A stretch of DNA of 64,000 nucleotides from Bacteroidales bacterium. GTDB taxonomy: Bacteria > Bacteroidota > Bacteroidia > Bacteroidales > UBA12077. The translations under genes and the position numbers were made by a program. Under the pieces are notes generated by a model, which did not search any database, was not told the DNA's origin, and saw only the letters and a list, made by a program, of their open reading frames with translations. Location of the stretch: contig WTBR01000028.1 of assembly GCA_013138975.1 (NCBI GenBank), forward strand, positions 104,016 through 168,015. The letters run 5' to 3'. Shown in pieces: positions 36,005 to 45,789 of this stretch (positions are counted from its first letter, which is position 1; every line of letters begins with the position of its first letter).

Positions 36005-37429
36005 CTAATAATCTGTATTTTTCACTAACAATTTAGGTTCTAACATCTCCAATATAGAATATTTTATTCCTTCTCGTCCAAAACCTGAATTTTTTACACC
36101 TCCATAAGGCATATGATCAACCCTAAAAGTTGGTACATCATTAATTATTATTCCCCCAACTTCTAATTCGTTCAAAGCCTCATTCATTTCATTAATCTGA
36201 TTTGTAAAGACTCCTGCCTGCAAACCATAATCCGAATCATTTATGTTTTTAATGGCCTCACTAAAGTTAGTAAATTTTTCTATGCTTACAACCGGGCCAA
36301 ATACTTCCAAAGCACAAACTTTCATTTCTTTTTTTGTGCTTGTAATTACTGTAGGTTCAAAATATGTTCCTTTTCTTTTACCTCCAATTAATATTTCAGC
36401 TCCATCTTCAACAGCTTCTTTCACCCAGGATTCAACTCGCATTGCATTTTCCTCATCAATCATCACTGAAACATCTGTATTTAGATCTTCCGGGGCTCCA
36501 AATTTCATTTTTTTTGTGCCTTCAACAAATTTATTAATAAACTCATCAAAGATATTTTCGTGAACATATATTCTTTGTACATGAATACATACTTGTCCTG
36601 AATATGCAAAACTTCCAACAACGCATTTTTTTACAGCCAAATCAATATCTGAAATATCTGAAACCACTACCCCGGCATTTCCACCTAATTCTAATGCAAC
36701 TTTCTTTTTGCCTGCATTTGCTTTCATTTTCCACCCTACCTCAGGTGAACCTGTAAACGAAAGCATATGAATTCTTTCATCAGTTACAAGTTGACTCCCT
36801 GCTTCTCTATCCATTGGAAGCACAGAAAATGCTCCTTTTGGCAAATCTGTTTCGTCAATTATTTTAGCCAATTCTAATACCGATAATGGTGTTGACCTTG
36901 CCGGCTTTAGAATTATTGGATTTCCAGATGCTATAGCTGGTGCTATTTTATGCACAGCCAAATTTAAAGGGAAATTAAATGGTGCAATTCCTGAAATTAA
37001 ACCAATGGGAAAATATTTAACAAAACCTTCTTTCCCATCACCGGCAGGTGTCCAATCTATAGAAAAATATTCTTTCGGTAGTCGTTTTGATTCTTCTGCT
37101 GCAATTTTAAAAACTTGCACTGCTCGATCAATTTCACTTAGTGCATATTTTAAGGGTTTTCCAGCTTCCTTAGCTAATAATAAGGCTAAATCATCTTTCT
37201 TTGCACTTATTTTATCTGCTATTTCATTTAATATTTTATATTTCTGCCACGATGCCAAATCACGCATTTGTTTTTTAACCAACAAAGCTTTTTCTATAGC
37301 CTTTTCCAACTGTTCTTTTCCGGCAATATACGTTTCACCTACAAGCACATTATCGTATGGATTAAAAACAGATAATTTCTGATCTGTTTTTATAAACTCT
37401 CCACCTATATATAACTTATACTGATTCAT
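36005..37429 (-). CDS. aldehyde dehydrogenase family protein
   Basis: The 474 residues form a classical NAD(P)-dependent aldehyde dehydrogenase. FNFPLNLAVHKIAPAIASGNPIILKPA is about 149-175 (cofactor binding), LSFTGSPEVGWKM about 222-234 and the catalytic Glu lies in LELGGNAG (about 246-253). The catalytic Cys is in SGQVCIHVQRIYV (about 282). The C-terminus carries MPYGGVKNSGFGREG. Class and substrate are uncertain; it resembles the glyceraldehyde-3-phosphate/lactaldehyde type more than betaine aldehyde enzymes. It leads the unit with the LysE-family and engB genes and is divergent from the EamA transporter gene. Confidence 0.92.
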   Translation of the reverse strand: MNQYKLYIGGEFIKTDQKLSVFNPYDNVLVGETYIAGKEQLEKAIEKALLVKKQMRDLASWQKYKILNEIADKISAKKDDLALLLAKEAGKPLKYALSEIDRAVQVFKIAAEESKRLPKEYFSIDWTPAGDGKEGFVKYFPIGLISGIAPFNFPLNLAVHKIAPAIASGNPIILKPARSTPLSVLELAKIIDETDLPKGAFSVLPMDREAGSQLVTDERIHMLSFTGSPEVGWKMKANAGKKKVALELGGNAGVVVSDISDIDLAVKKCVVGSFAYSGQVCIHVQRIYVHENIFDEFINKFVEGTKKMKFGAPEDLNTDVSVMIDEENAMRVESWVKEAVEDGAEILIGGKRKGTYFEPTVITSTKKEMKVCALEVFGPVVSIEKFTNFSEAIKNINDSDYGLQAGVFTNQINEMNEALNELEVGGIIINDVPTFRVDHMPYGGVKNSGFGREGIKYSILEMLEPKLLVKNTDY

Positions 37430-37524
37430 AAATTTAAACTCTTGATAACAAATTGCAAAATTAGCTATTTTGATTCAGAATCCTATCTAAATAAACCTTC
37501 ATTTACAAAAAGATAAAACAAGTC

Positions 37525-37558
37525 TTGAATTCAATTGTTAATATATATCTTATCTTTA
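37525..37558 (+). promoter_or_regulatory. promoter of the EamA-lnt unit
   Basis: TTG at 37525 and TATCTTTA at 37551-37558 (7 of 8 to TAnnTTTG) lie 23 bases apart, and the ATG at 37577 follows. This supports the ATG at 37577 over an upstream TTG inside the promoter. Confidence 0.4.
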
Positions 37559-37576
37559 TGCACCAATTTTTATTAT

Positions 37577-38470
37577 ATGTACAAAATAGACTTAAACAAA
37601 AAAGCATGGCAGTGGGCTACTTTAATTTTCCTCTCATTTATATGGGGAAGTAGTTTTATTCTAATGAAAAAAGGACTCCGATCCTATAGTCATGATCAGG
37701 TTGCAGCTTTTAGAATATTCATTTCATTTTTAGCTTTCTTACCTTTTGGGATTAAACATAGAAAAAAAGTAAACAAGGAAAATATTTATTCATTACTTGT
37801 TGTGGGTATTATTGGATCGACAATTCCTGCATTTCTATTTACAAAAGCTCAAACAAATATTGATAGTGGACTAGCCGGAGTATTAAATTCAATAACTCCA
37901 TTATTTACACTAATAATTGGATTGATTTTTTATAAAAGTAAAGCTAAACTTATTAGTGCTATTGGTATTTTATTAGGCTTAATAGGAGCCTTAGGCTTAA
38001 TAAGCTATTCTAGTGGAAATAATATTATTGGGAGTTTTAAGTATTATGGTCTTTTTATTGTTGCAGCAACCATTTGTTATGGTATTAATGTAAATCAAGT
38101 AAAATATAAAATAAAAGGACTTAGCGGAATGGAACTTACTTCACTTGCTTTTATGTTTGTGGGTCCTTTTACTGGAATGTATTTACTTTTTACAGATTTC
38201 TCATTTGCATTATCGACAAATGATTATATTTTAAATTTGGGATATATTGCAATATTAGCAATTGTTGGAACTGTTATGGCTTTAGTTATTTTTAATACAT
38301 TAATTCAATATACATCTGCTTTATTTGGTGCTTCCGTAACTTATTTAATTCCAATATTTGCAATAATGTGGGGCCTTTTTGATGGAGAAAAACTTACAAT
38401 TATTCAATTCCTATGGATTGGACTAATTCTTACCGGAGTATACTTAGTTAATAAGCAAAAGAAAAAATGA
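37577..38470 (+). CDS. DMT superfamily transporter (EamA)
   Basis: About 297 residues with ten hydrophobic helices form two EamA repeats. The first is WATLIFLSFIWGSSFILMKKGL with the typical FIWGSSF motif and DQVAAFRIFISFLAFLPFG; the second starts near FIVAATICYGINVNQVKYK and ends LIPIFAIMWGLFDGEKLTIIQFLWIGLILTGVYL. These are inner-membrane metabolite exporters of unknown substrate. The stop overlaps the lnt start by 4 bases, so the two are co-transcribed. Confidence 0.92.
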   Translation: MYKIDLNKKAWQWATLIFLSFIWGSSFILMKKGLRSYSHDQVAAFRIFISFLAFLPFGIKHRKKVNKENIYSLLVVGIIGSTIPAFLFTKAQTNIDSGLAGVLNSITPLFTLIIGLIFYKSKAKLISAIGILLGLIGALGLISYSSGNNIIGSFKYYGLFIVAATICYGINVNQVKYKIKGLSGMELTSLAFMFVGPFTGMYLLFTDFSFALSTNDYILNLGYIAILAIVGTVMALVIFNTLIQYTSALFGASVTYLIPIFAIMWGLFDGEKLTIIQFLWIGLILTGVYLVNKQKKK

Positions 38471-40095
38471 AAAAATCATCTCGGTTTATATTAGCAATTT
38501 TAACTAGTATATTACTAATATTACCATGGTATCAACAATTTTCAGGAATAATTATTTTAGTTGCATTTGTGCCCCTTCTTTTTATTGAAGATTATGTTTA
38601 TAAAACACAGAAAAAAAACAAATCTATAGTTCTGTATGGTTATGCGGCTCTAAGTTTTTCAATATGGACTATATTTACTACTTATTGGGTACACAATGCT
38701 GCTCTTGTTGGGATTATTTCGGCTGTAATTGTAAATACACTTTTAATGACTTCAACTTTTTGGTTGTTTCATTTTACCAAAAGAAAACTTGGCACTAAAA
38801 TCGGACAAATTTCATTATTAGCTTATTGGATCGGATTTGAATACTTTTATTTAAATGCAGAAATCTCTTGGCCTTGGCTAAATCTTGGAAATGCATTTGC
38901 CAAAGACATTAAACTTATTCAATGGTATGAATATACAGGTACATTAGGTGGTACATTTTGGATTATCCTTATAAATATTTTACTTTTTAATATTCTTAAA
39001 TCATATATTAATTTAAGGAATTATAAACTTTTAATTTCAAATATTGCTGTTCTACTTGCACTGATATTTATTCCAATAATTATATCTATTTCTATATACA
39101 AAAATTATCAGGAAGATGGAACAGAATATAACATTGCAGTACTGCAACCTAATATAGATCCATATACTGATAAATTTGGAGGTTTAACCCATTTCGAACA
39201 ATTAGACATTCTATTAAATTTAGCTGACAGTATTACCGATGAAACTATTGATTATATAGTTGGACCTGAAACAGCTCTTGACAATTCAATATGGATAAAT
39301 AATTTAAACGCTAATTATTCAATTAAAGCTATTCAGGATTTTGTAAATAATAAACCCAGAGTAAATTTTATAACAGGAATTGATTGCTATAAAAGATATA
39401 TGCCCGAAGAAGAACTTCAATCTACTACACGTTATTTGGAAAAAGAAAAATTTTATTGCGATGCTTACAATTCTGCAATACAAATAGATACAAGTAATTT
39501 TATCCCAATTTACCATAAATCGAAATTAGTTATAGGTGTAGAGACAATGCCATATCCGAAATTATTTAAACTATTAAATAAGGCTATACTTAATTTAGGT
39601 GGTTCAACAGGTAGTAGAGGAACTCAAGAATATCGTGGCACATTTAAACATTCAGTTAACAATATGAGTATTGCTCCTGTAATATGCTATGAATCAGTAT
39701 ATGGAGAATTTGTTACTGATTACATAAAAAATGGGGCTAATCTTATTTTTGTTATAACAAATGATGGATGGTGGGGAAATACTCCAGGCTATAAACAACA
39801 CTTAAACTATTCACAACTTCGTGCCATTGAAACACGAAGAAGCATTGCACGATCGGCAAATACAGGGATTTCTGCGTTTATTAATCAGCGAGGCGAAATT
39901 TTAAACAGAACTCAGTGGTGGGTTCGTGATGCCATAAAAGGCACTATAAAAACTAATTCCAAATTAACTTTTTATGTAAAATACGGTGATTATTTTGGGA
40001 GATTAGCTAGTTTTCTTTCTATATTTATTTTTTTATATGCAATTGTTCAAAACATATTAAATAAATCTAAAATAAAACAACAAGGAACAAATTAA
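38467..40095 (+). CDS. lnt: apolipoprotein N-acyltransferase
   Basis: Lnt adds the third acyl chain to the N-terminal cysteine of lipoproteins in the inner membrane. The 542 residues have about six N-terminal membrane helices and then a nitrilase-like periplasmic domain. The Glu-Lys-Cys triad is visible: Glu in VGPETALDNS (about 262), Lys in PIYHKSKLVIGVE (about 350) and Cys in APVICYESVYGEF (about 405). NDGWWGNTPGYKQHL and RAIETRRSIARSANTG follow. A last transmembrane helix is at the C-terminus. Confidence 0.95.
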   Translation: MKKSSRFILAILTSILLILPWYQQFSGIIILVAFVPLLFIEDYVYKTQKKNKSIVLYGYAALSFSIWTIFTTYWVHNAALVGIISAVIVNTLLMTSTFWLFHFTKRKLGTKIGQISLLAYWIGFEYFYLNAEISWPWLNLGNAFAKDIKLIQWYEYTGTLGGTFWIILINILLFNILKSYINLRNYKLLISNIAVLLALIFIPIIISISIYKNYQEDGTEYNIAVLQPNIDPYTDKFGGLTHFEQLDILLNLADSITDETIDYIVGPETALDNSIWINNLNANYSIKAIQDFVNNKPRVNFITGIDCYKRYMPEEELQSTTRYLEKEKFYCDAYNSAIQIDTSNFIPIYHKSKLVIGVETMPYPKLFKLLNKAILNLGGSTGSRGTQEYRGTFKHSVNNMSIAPVICYESVYGEFVTDYIKNGANLIFVITNDGWWGNTPGYKQHLNYSQLRAIETRRSIARSANTGISAFINQRGEILNRTQWWVRDAIKGTIKTNSKLTFYVKYGDYFGRLASFLSIFIFLYAIVQNILNKSKIKQQGTN

Positions 40096-40140
40096 TTCAT
40101 TTTTAACATTTAGTTGTTTTTAAATATTGAAGTTTGGTAT

Positions 40141-40148
40141 TATATTTG
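40141..40148 (+). promoter_or_regulatory. -7 box (TATATTTG) of the TonB receptor/DUF4249 unit
   Basis: This is an exact TAnnTTTG match 50 bases before the receptor start, with a TTG about 24 bases upstream (40114). It lies in the gap after lnt. Confidence 0.45.
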
Positions 40149-40197
40149 ACTTGTAAAATTCATTTTCACAAACGCTCTAAAATACAACTACCTTAAA

Positions 40198-42519
40198 ATG
40201 AGACGATTTTTCATAATTGCAGTATTAGTTATTATATCTGCATCATCTTTTTCACAAAATAAATATACTATTAGTGGTTTTGTAAAAGACAAAGCTGGGG
40301 AAGAATTAATAGGTGCTACAATTTATATCAGGAATTTACAAACAGGATCAGTTACTAATGTTTACGGATTTTATTCAATTACTGTAAATGAAGGAAATTA
40401 TACGGTTGATTATTCCTATATAGGATGCGAAACTTTTTCAAAAGAAATTAACCTCAACAAAAACCATAGCCTGAATATCTCATTAACTGAAACTTCTAAA
40501 AATATTGAAGAAGTTGTTATAACAGCAGAAAGAAAAAATGAAAATGTTATAAAAACTGAGATGAGCACTATGAAATTGCAGGCTAAGGATATTAAAAAAA
40601 TTCCTGCATTATTTGGAGAAGTTGATGTTATAAAAGCAATACAATTATTACCGGGTGTACAATCGACAGGCGAAGGCTTTTCCGGCTTTAATGTTCGTGG
40701 AGGAAGTCCTGATCAAAACCTTATTCTTTTTGACGAAGCTACAGTTTATAATGCATCTCATCTTATGGGTTTCTTCTCAGTATTTAATAACGATGCGGTT
40801 AAAGATTTAAAACTTTATAAAGGTGATATTCCTGCTGAATTTGGAGGTCGATTATCATCTCTTCTGGACATCAGAATGAAAGAAGGAAATCAAAAAGAAT
40901 GGCATGCTACAGGTGGACTTGGATTGATTTCTTCGAGACTTACTATTGAAGGCCCAATTATTAAAGATAAATGGTCGATGTTAATTGCAGGAAGAAGGAC
41001 ATATGCAGACTTGTTTTTACTATTATCAAGTGATGAGGCAGTAAGATCTAATCAATTATTCTTTCATGATATAAATTTTAAATCAAATTACAAATTTAGT
41101 GATAAAGATAGAATATTTGTATCGGGTTACTTCGGGCGCGATGTTTTAAAGTTTGGTGATATGTTTGGCTTTAATTGGGGAAACAATACTCTTACAACTC
41201 GTTGGAATCATTTATTTACAGAAAAACTTTTCTCAAACTTTTCTTTTATATACAGTAAGTATAATTATATTATGGAAAGCGGCACAAGTGCTTCAGGATT
41301 TGAGTGGACATCAGATCTAGAAGATTTTAAAATAAAGGCTGACTTTAACTATTATCCAAACCCAAATAACACAATAAAATTTGGTTTAGAAGCAATCCAC
41401 CATCAATTTAATCCTGGATTTGCTCGTAGTTTAGGTGAATCATCTGAAAATTCTCTTCGAATGCCTAAATCAAGGGCACTAGAATATGCTATTTATTTAA
41501 GTAACGAACACAAATTAACAAAAAGACTAACTGCAAATTATGGATTAAGGGTTTCTGCATTTCAAAATATGGGAGAGACAACCGTTTATAACTTTGATGA
41601 TTCATATCAAAAAATTGATTCAACGGTTTATGATAAATGGGATATTTTTAATACTTTCTCAGGTTTAGAACCTCGTTTAAGTTTAAATTTCACTTTAAAT
41701 CAACGATCATCTATAAAAGCTAGTTATTCAAGAACTAAGCAATATGTGCACTTAGCTTCAAATAGTACAGCAGGCTCGCCCTTAGACGTTTGGCTTCCTT
41801 CAAGTCCCAATATTAAACCTCAACTGGCAAATCAAGCTGCAATAGGTTATTTCAGAAATTTCTTAAACAATAATTATGAAACATCTGTTGAGATTTATTA
41901 CAAAGACATGGAAAATCAAATTGATTTTAGAGATCATGCTCAATTATTGTTAAATCCAGAATTAGAGGGTGAGTTTAGAGTTGGAGACGCTTGGTCGTAT
42001 GGTGCGGAGTTTCTAATTCGGAAACAACAAGGGAAATTAACAGGTTGGATAAGCTATACATTATCAAAAGCGGAAAGAAAAATCCCTGAAATTAACTCTG
42101 GTCAATTATATTCATCATCCTATGACAGGCCGCACAACTTAGCAATTGTTGCAAGTCTTGATGTTGGAAAACGATTGAACATTGCTGCAACTTGGGTCTA
42201 TGCAACAGGTTCGCCGGTTACATATCCAACAGGGAGGATCGTATTCGAAAATATGATTATACCAATTTACAGTGACAGAAACGGTTATAGAATGCCAGAC
42301 TATCACAGAATGGATTTATCCATTATTTTAAAAGGGAAAGAAAAGCCAAACAAAAGATTATATAGTGAGTTGAACGTTTCAATTTATAATGTTTACAACA
42401 GGCATAATGCCTGGATGATCTATTTTGGAGAAGATGAAGATGATCCGAATGTTACAACAGCTGAAAAAGTTTATGTTTTTCCAATTATACCATCGTTAAC
42501 CTGGAACTTTAATTTTTAA
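40198..42519 (+). CDS. TonB-dependent receptor with carboxypeptidase-like regulatory domain
   Basis: The complete 773-residue outer-membrane receptor begins with a signal peptide ending ASSFSQ. A CarboxypepD_reg-like beta domain (about 22-100; YTISGFVKDKAGEELIGATIYI) and a plug (about 120-230, including LPGVQSTGEGFSGFNVRGGSPDQNLILFDEA and GDIPAEFGGRLSSLLDIRMKEG) follow. The 22-strand barrel ends with SLTWNFNF. It is followed after 13 bases by a DUF4249 lipoprotein gene, a pairing typical of this receptor subclass. The cargo is unknown. The receptor at the left edge of the window is a paralogue. Confidence 0.93.
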   Translation: MRRFFIIAVLVIISASSFSQNKYTISGFVKDKAGEELIGATIYIRNLQTGSVTNVYGFYSITVNEGNYTVDYSYIGCETFSKEINLNKNHSLNISLTETSKNIEEVVITAERKNENVIKTEMSTMKLQAKDIKKIPALFGEVDVIKAIQLLPGVQSTGEGFSGFNVRGGSPDQNLILFDEATVYNASHLMGFFSVFNNDAVKDLKLYKGDIPAEFGGRLSSLLDIRMKEGNQKEWHATGGLGLISSRLTIEGPIIKDKWSMLIAGRRTYADLFLLLSSDEAVRSNQLFFHDINFKSNYKFSDKDRIFVSGYFGRDVLKFGDMFGFNWGNNTLTTRWNHLFTEKLFSNFSFIYSKYNYIMESGTSASGFEWTSDLEDFKIKADFNYYPNPNNTIKFGLEAIHHQFNPGFARSLGESSENSLRMPKSRALEYAIYLSNEHKLTKRLTANYGLRVSAFQNMGETTVYNFDDSYQKIDSTVYDKWDIFNTFSGLEPRLSLNFTLNQRSSIKASYSRTKQYVHLASNSTAGSPLDVWLPSSPNIKPQLANQAAIGYFRNFLNNNYETSVEIYYKDMENQIDFRDHAQLLLNPELEGEFRVGDAWSYGAEFLIRKQQGKLTGWISYTLSKAERKIPEINSGQLYSSSYDRPHNLAIVASLDVGKRLNIAATWVYATGSPVTYPTGRIVFENMIIPIYSDRNGYRMPDYHRMDLSIILKGKEKPNKRLYSELNVSIYNVYNRHNAWMIYFGEDEDDPNVTTAEKVYVFPIIPSLTWNFNF

Positions 42520-42532
42520 AAAATAAAAGATC

Positions 42533-43405
42533 ATGAAAAAAATTATATACATATCATTTATATTTTTAGTTCTAACTCAAGCTTGTACTGAACCTTTTGA
42601 TGTTGCTCTTGAAAGTACACATATTAGGCTAGTTGTTCAAGGTTCAATTAGTGATGTAAGAACAGCACATCAAGTATCTTTAACTAAAAGTGCAGATTAT
42701 TTCTCAAATGCACCAGCACCAAAAGTTACCGGAGCAACCGTTTCGATAAATGATGGTGAAAATACATTTGACCTCACAGAAATTTCTGACGGTTTATATG
42801 AAACAGATACAATAGTTGGAGAAATAGGGAAAACGTATACTCTAACAATTAATTCAGAGGGTGAAACTTATACTGCTAGTAGTAGGTTGAATTATTGTAC
42901 CCCTATTGATTCTATAAATTTCGGGTTCTATGATTATAGCGAATATTATGAAGAAGAAATCGATTCCTCTGAAATTGAAACAGAACCTTATCTTTCTATA
43001 CTTTTAAATGCTCAGGAACCAAATACTCCTAATGACTTTTATTTATGGAAAATATATAAAAATGGAGTATTAGAATCGGACACCTTAGATGAACTTAATA
43101 TTTCAGATGATTATTTTGCAAATGGAGATTACTTATATGATGTAGAAGTACAATGGTATGAAGAAGCTATTGTAGGCGATACAATTACTTTAGAAATGCA
43201 AGCTATATCAGAAGATTACTATAATTATATTAATGGACTCCTCACTGAAACTGTATATAACTTGGGACCTCTTGGTGGACCTCCTGCCAATGCTGTTGGA
43301 AATATTAGTAATGATGCAATGGGATTTTTCCTGGCATACTCTGTTGTGCAAATAACTAAAATTGTTCCTGAAAAAGAAGAGTGGATTGAATTAGAATGGT
43401 TTTAA
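42533..43405 (+). CDS. DUF4249 domain lipoprotein
   Basis: The 290 residues have a lipoprotein signal peptide (FIFLVLTQACTEP, lipobox L-T-Q-A-C). The DUF4249 pattern follows: RLVVQGSISDVRTAHQVSLTKSADYF, ATVSINDGENTF and DGLYETDTIVGEIGKTYTLTI. The C-terminus has GNISNDAMGFFLAYSV. It is expected at the outer membrane beside its TonB receptor partner, perhaps as the substrate-capture part; this is inferred from gene pairing. A bidirectional terminator follows. Confidence 0.9.
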   Translation: MKKIIYISFIFLVLTQACTEPFDVALESTHIRLVVQGSISDVRTAHQVSLTKSADYFSNAPAPKVTGATVSINDGENTFDLTEISDGLYETDTIVGEIGKTYTLTINSEGETYTASSRLNYCTPIDSINFGFYDYSEYYEEEIDSSEIETEPYLSILLNAQEPNTPNDFYLWKIYKNGVLESDTLDELNISDDYFANGDYLYDVEVQWYEEAIVGDTITLEMQAISEDYYNYINGLLTETVYNLGPLGGPPANAVGNISNDAMGFFLAYSVVQITKIVPEKEEWIELEWF

Positions 43406-43442
43406 ATTGATTTCGTGATTTCGATCCAATAGTTTATAAAAC

Positions 43443-43476
43443 AAAAAAGCTGCATCCAACAGGAAGCAGCTTTTTT
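43443..43476. terminator. bidirectional Rho-independent terminator
   Basis: AAAAAAGCTGC and GCAGCTTTTTT form a stem around a loop that can pair further (TCC/GGA), with A-runs and T-runs on both sides. It ends the plus-strand receptor/DUF4249 unit and the converging minus-strand Nif3/zinc-ribbon unit. Confidence 0.85.
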
Positions 43477-43492
43477 TTTGTTGTATAAATAT

Positions 43493-44251
43493 CTATTTAA
43501 ATTCTTCTTCCATATCAGGATCAACAAAAATACGACCACAATATTCACAAACAATAATTTTCTTTCTAGATCGAACATCTAACTGACGTTGCGGTGGAAT
43601 TTTATTAAAGCAACCACCACATGCATCACGCTGAACAGAAACAACAGCTAATCCATTTCGTGCATTTCCTCTGATTTTTTTATATGCATTTCTTAAGCGA
43701 TCTTCAATAATTTCCTGAATAGCTAAAGATTTATTTTCCAGATCTTCTTCTTCCTTTTGTGTTTCAGAAGTAATAGAATTTAATTCAGAATTTTTTGTTT
43801 CCAAATCATTTGTTCTATCCTCAAGTATTCCCTTTGATTCTTCAGTTACTTTCTTCTTATCTTCAATTTTTATAGTATACTCCCTAATTCTTTTTTCACA
43901 AAGTTCAATTTCAAGCGTTTGGAATTCTATTTCTTTAGATAAAGAATCATATTCACGATTATTACGAACATTATTTTGTTGTTCGGTATATTTTTTAATT
44001 AAAGCTTGAGAATCTTTAATTTCATTCTTTTTATTGTTAATAGATTCTCCCAACTTTACAGCCTCATCCTCATAATTTTGAACACGAGTTTGTAATCCTT
44101 CTATTTCATCTTCCAAATCCTGAACTTCAAGAGGAAGCTCTCCTCGTAAGCGCTTAATGTTATCAATTTTTGAATCTACCATCTGTAGTTCATATAACGC
44201 TTTTAATTTTTCCTCTACAGTTAATTCTGTATTTTCCTTTACTTTCGCCAT
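43493..44251 (-). CDS. C4 zinc-ribbon, coiled-coil protein
   Basis: The 252 residues begin with about 170 of continuous coiled coil rich in K, E, N and Q (VEEKLKALYELQMVDSKIDNI onwards). A C-terminal zinc ribbon with two CxxC pairs (ACGGCFNKIPP and VCEYCGRIFVDPD, about 211-246) follows. It belongs to the DUF164/zinc-ribbon family found in most bacteria, often beside Nif3. A nucleic-acid or ribosome-linked role is suspected but not known. It begins 4 bases after the Nif3 stop. Confidence 0.88.
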   Translation of the reverse strand: MAKVKENTELTVEEKLKALYELQMVDSKIDNIKRLRGELPLEVQDLEDEIEGLQTRVQNYEDEAVKLGESINNKKNEIKDSQALIKKYTEQQNNVRNNREYDSLSKEIEFQTLEIELCEKRIREYTIKIEDKKKVTEESKGILEDRTNDLETKNSELNSITSETQKEEEDLENKSLAIQEIIEDRLRNAYKKIRGNARNGLAVVSVQRDACGGCFNKIPPQRQLDVRSRKKIIVCEYCGRIFVDPDMEEEFK

Positions 44252-44255
44252 CTTT

Positions 44256-45350
44256 TTATAAATAATTTATCGGATTCGAATTTACTTCAGTCAAATGAAC
44301 CGCAAATTTAGGGAATTTTTTTATAAGTAACTCATAAAAAAGTTCTTTTGTAACTTGTTCAGATTCAAAATGCCCTATATCGGCAATCACAATTTTTCCT
44401 TCAGCTTCAAAAAACTGATGATATTTAAAATCTCCCGAAACAAATACATCGGCATTTTCCTTTATTGCATTTTTCAATAAGAAGCTTCCGCTACCGCCAC
44501 AAACTGCAACTCTTTTTACAGATTTGTTCAACAACTTAGTATATCTAACGCATTTAGCAGAGAAACAGCCTTTTAATTCATTTAGAAAATCTATTTCACT
44601 AATTTCGTTTTCCAAATCTCCAACAATCCCATAACCTAATCTATTAAAATCATTTTCCAATGAATAAATATCATATGCAACTTCCTCGTAAGGATGAGAT
44701 TCAATTAGCGCTTTTACAACTTTATTTTTAAGATATTTCGGGAAAATAATTTCAATTCGCATTTCATCTTCAACATGAAGTTCTCCTTTATTTCCAACAA
44801 AAGGATTTGCAGCTTGACCTGCTTTAAAAGTTCCTTTACCCTCTGAATTAAAACTTGCAGAATCATAATCACCAATAGTTCCTGCACCAGCTTCAAATAC
44901 AGCGTTTCGAGTTTTTTCTGCATGATCAACAGGAACAAAGTAAACCAGTTTAAAAAGTTGATCGGATACAGGAGCTAAAACTTTTTGATTACTAAGTTTT
45001 AATTTATCGGCTATTTTACTGCTTACCCCTCCCCAAACACTATCTAAATTTGTGTGCGATGCATAAATTGCAATATCATTTTTAATTGCTTTAATCACTA
45101 TACGTTCAGTGAAATCTTTACCCGTAATTTTTTTTAATCCTGAGAGTGCAATAGGATGATGAGTAAGAATCAGATTTAAATTTTTCTTTATCGCTTCTTC
45201 AACAATTTCCTCGGTTACATCAACAGTAAGCAATGCTCCTGTTAATTCCATTTCTGAATTACCAACAATTAATCCGGCATTATCGTAATCTTCCTGATAT
45301 GCCAATGGAGCAAACGATTCTATGTAAGAAATGATTTCTTTCAGCTTCAT
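44256..45350 (-). CDS. Nif3-like dinuclear metal-centre protein (YqfO type)
   Basis: The 364 residues have the two Nif3 halves: DNAGLIVGNSEMELTGALLTVDV and ILTHHPIALSGLKKITG (metal-binding His pair, about 63-64), with IYASHTNLDSVWGG (about 94-107). The C-terminal half ends with VSGDFKYHQFFEAEGKIVIADIGHFESEQ. A PII-like insert of about 100 residues (KLVYFVPVDHAEKTRNAVFEAGAGTIGDYDS) lies between, as in YqfO. The exact reaction is debated (GTP cyclohydrolase-like or metallochaperone). Its own -7 box is at 45374. Confidence 0.93.
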   Translation of the reverse strand: MKLKEIISYIESFAPLAYQEDYDNAGLIVGNSEMELTGALLTVDVTEEIVEEAIKKNLNLILTHHPIALSGLKKITGKDFTERIVIKAIKNDIAIYASHTNLDSVWGGVSSKIADKLKLSNQKVLAPVSDQLFKLVYFVPVDHAEKTRNAVFEAGAGTIGDYDSASFNSEGKGTFKAGQAANPFVGNKGELHVEDEMRIEIIFPKYLKNKVVKALIESHPYEEVAYDIYSLENDFNRLGYGIVGDLENEISEIDFLNELKGCFSAKCVRYTKLLNKSVKRVAVCGGSGSFLLKNAIKENADVFVSGDFKYHQFFEAEGKIVIADIGHFESEQVTKELFYELLIKKFPKFAVHLTEVNSNPINYL

Positions 45351-45373
45351 ATATTAATAATTTTGGGGTTGAA

Positions 45374-45381
45374 CAAATATA
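45374..45381 (-). promoter_or_regulatory. -7 box (TATATTTG) of the Nif3/zinc-ribbon unit
   Basis: This exact TAnnTTTG match on the minus strand, 24 bases before the Nif3 start, separates this unit from the MerR-like gene upstream. Confidence 0.45.
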
Positions 45382-45391
45382 AAAAGTAAGC

Positions 45392-45727
45392 TTAAATATC
45401 CTCTCGAATTTCTAAGAGTAATGTTTTTATTTCTTTCAAGGATTTTACCACTGCAAAGTTATTCATGGCTCCCTCTTTGTTTTCCTTAAGTTTCTTTTGG
45501 GCACCTTTTAGTGTTAATCCTAATTCTTTAACTAAATAATATATAATATGAAAATGCTCAATGTCATCTATGGTAAAAAATCGATTTCCTTTTTTATTTT
45601 TCTTAGGCTTAATAATGTCAAACTCTTTCTCCCAGTAACGAATTAATGAAGGATTTACATTAAACATTTCAGCTACTTCGCCAATACTATAATATAATTT
45701 TTCAACTCGTTTCTCTTTGTAAGGCAT
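45392..45727 (-). CDS. MerR family transcriptional regulator
   Basis: The 111 residues start MPYKEKRVEKLYYSIGEVAEMFNVNPSLIRYWEKEFDIIKPKKNKKGNRFFTIDDIEHF, the winged helix-turn-helix of MerR proteins. A short coiled coil (LVKELGLTLKGAQKKLKE) follows, without an effector-binding domain. I chose the ATG at 45727; a longer open frame upstream would add a hydrophobic stretch with no family match. It is present in most Bacteroidota at a similar place before Nif3; the target genes are unknown. Confidence 0.9.
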   Translation of the reverse strand: MPYKEKRVEKLYYSIGEVAEMFNVNPSLIRYWEKEFDIIKPKKNKKGNRFFTIDDIEHFHIIYYLVKELGLTLKGAQKKLKENKEGAMNNFAVVKSLKEIKTLLLEIREDI

Positions 45728-45789
45728 ATCTGATTTTATTAAAAAATATTGAACCAATAAAATTAAAAAATAAAATGGAACAATCAAAG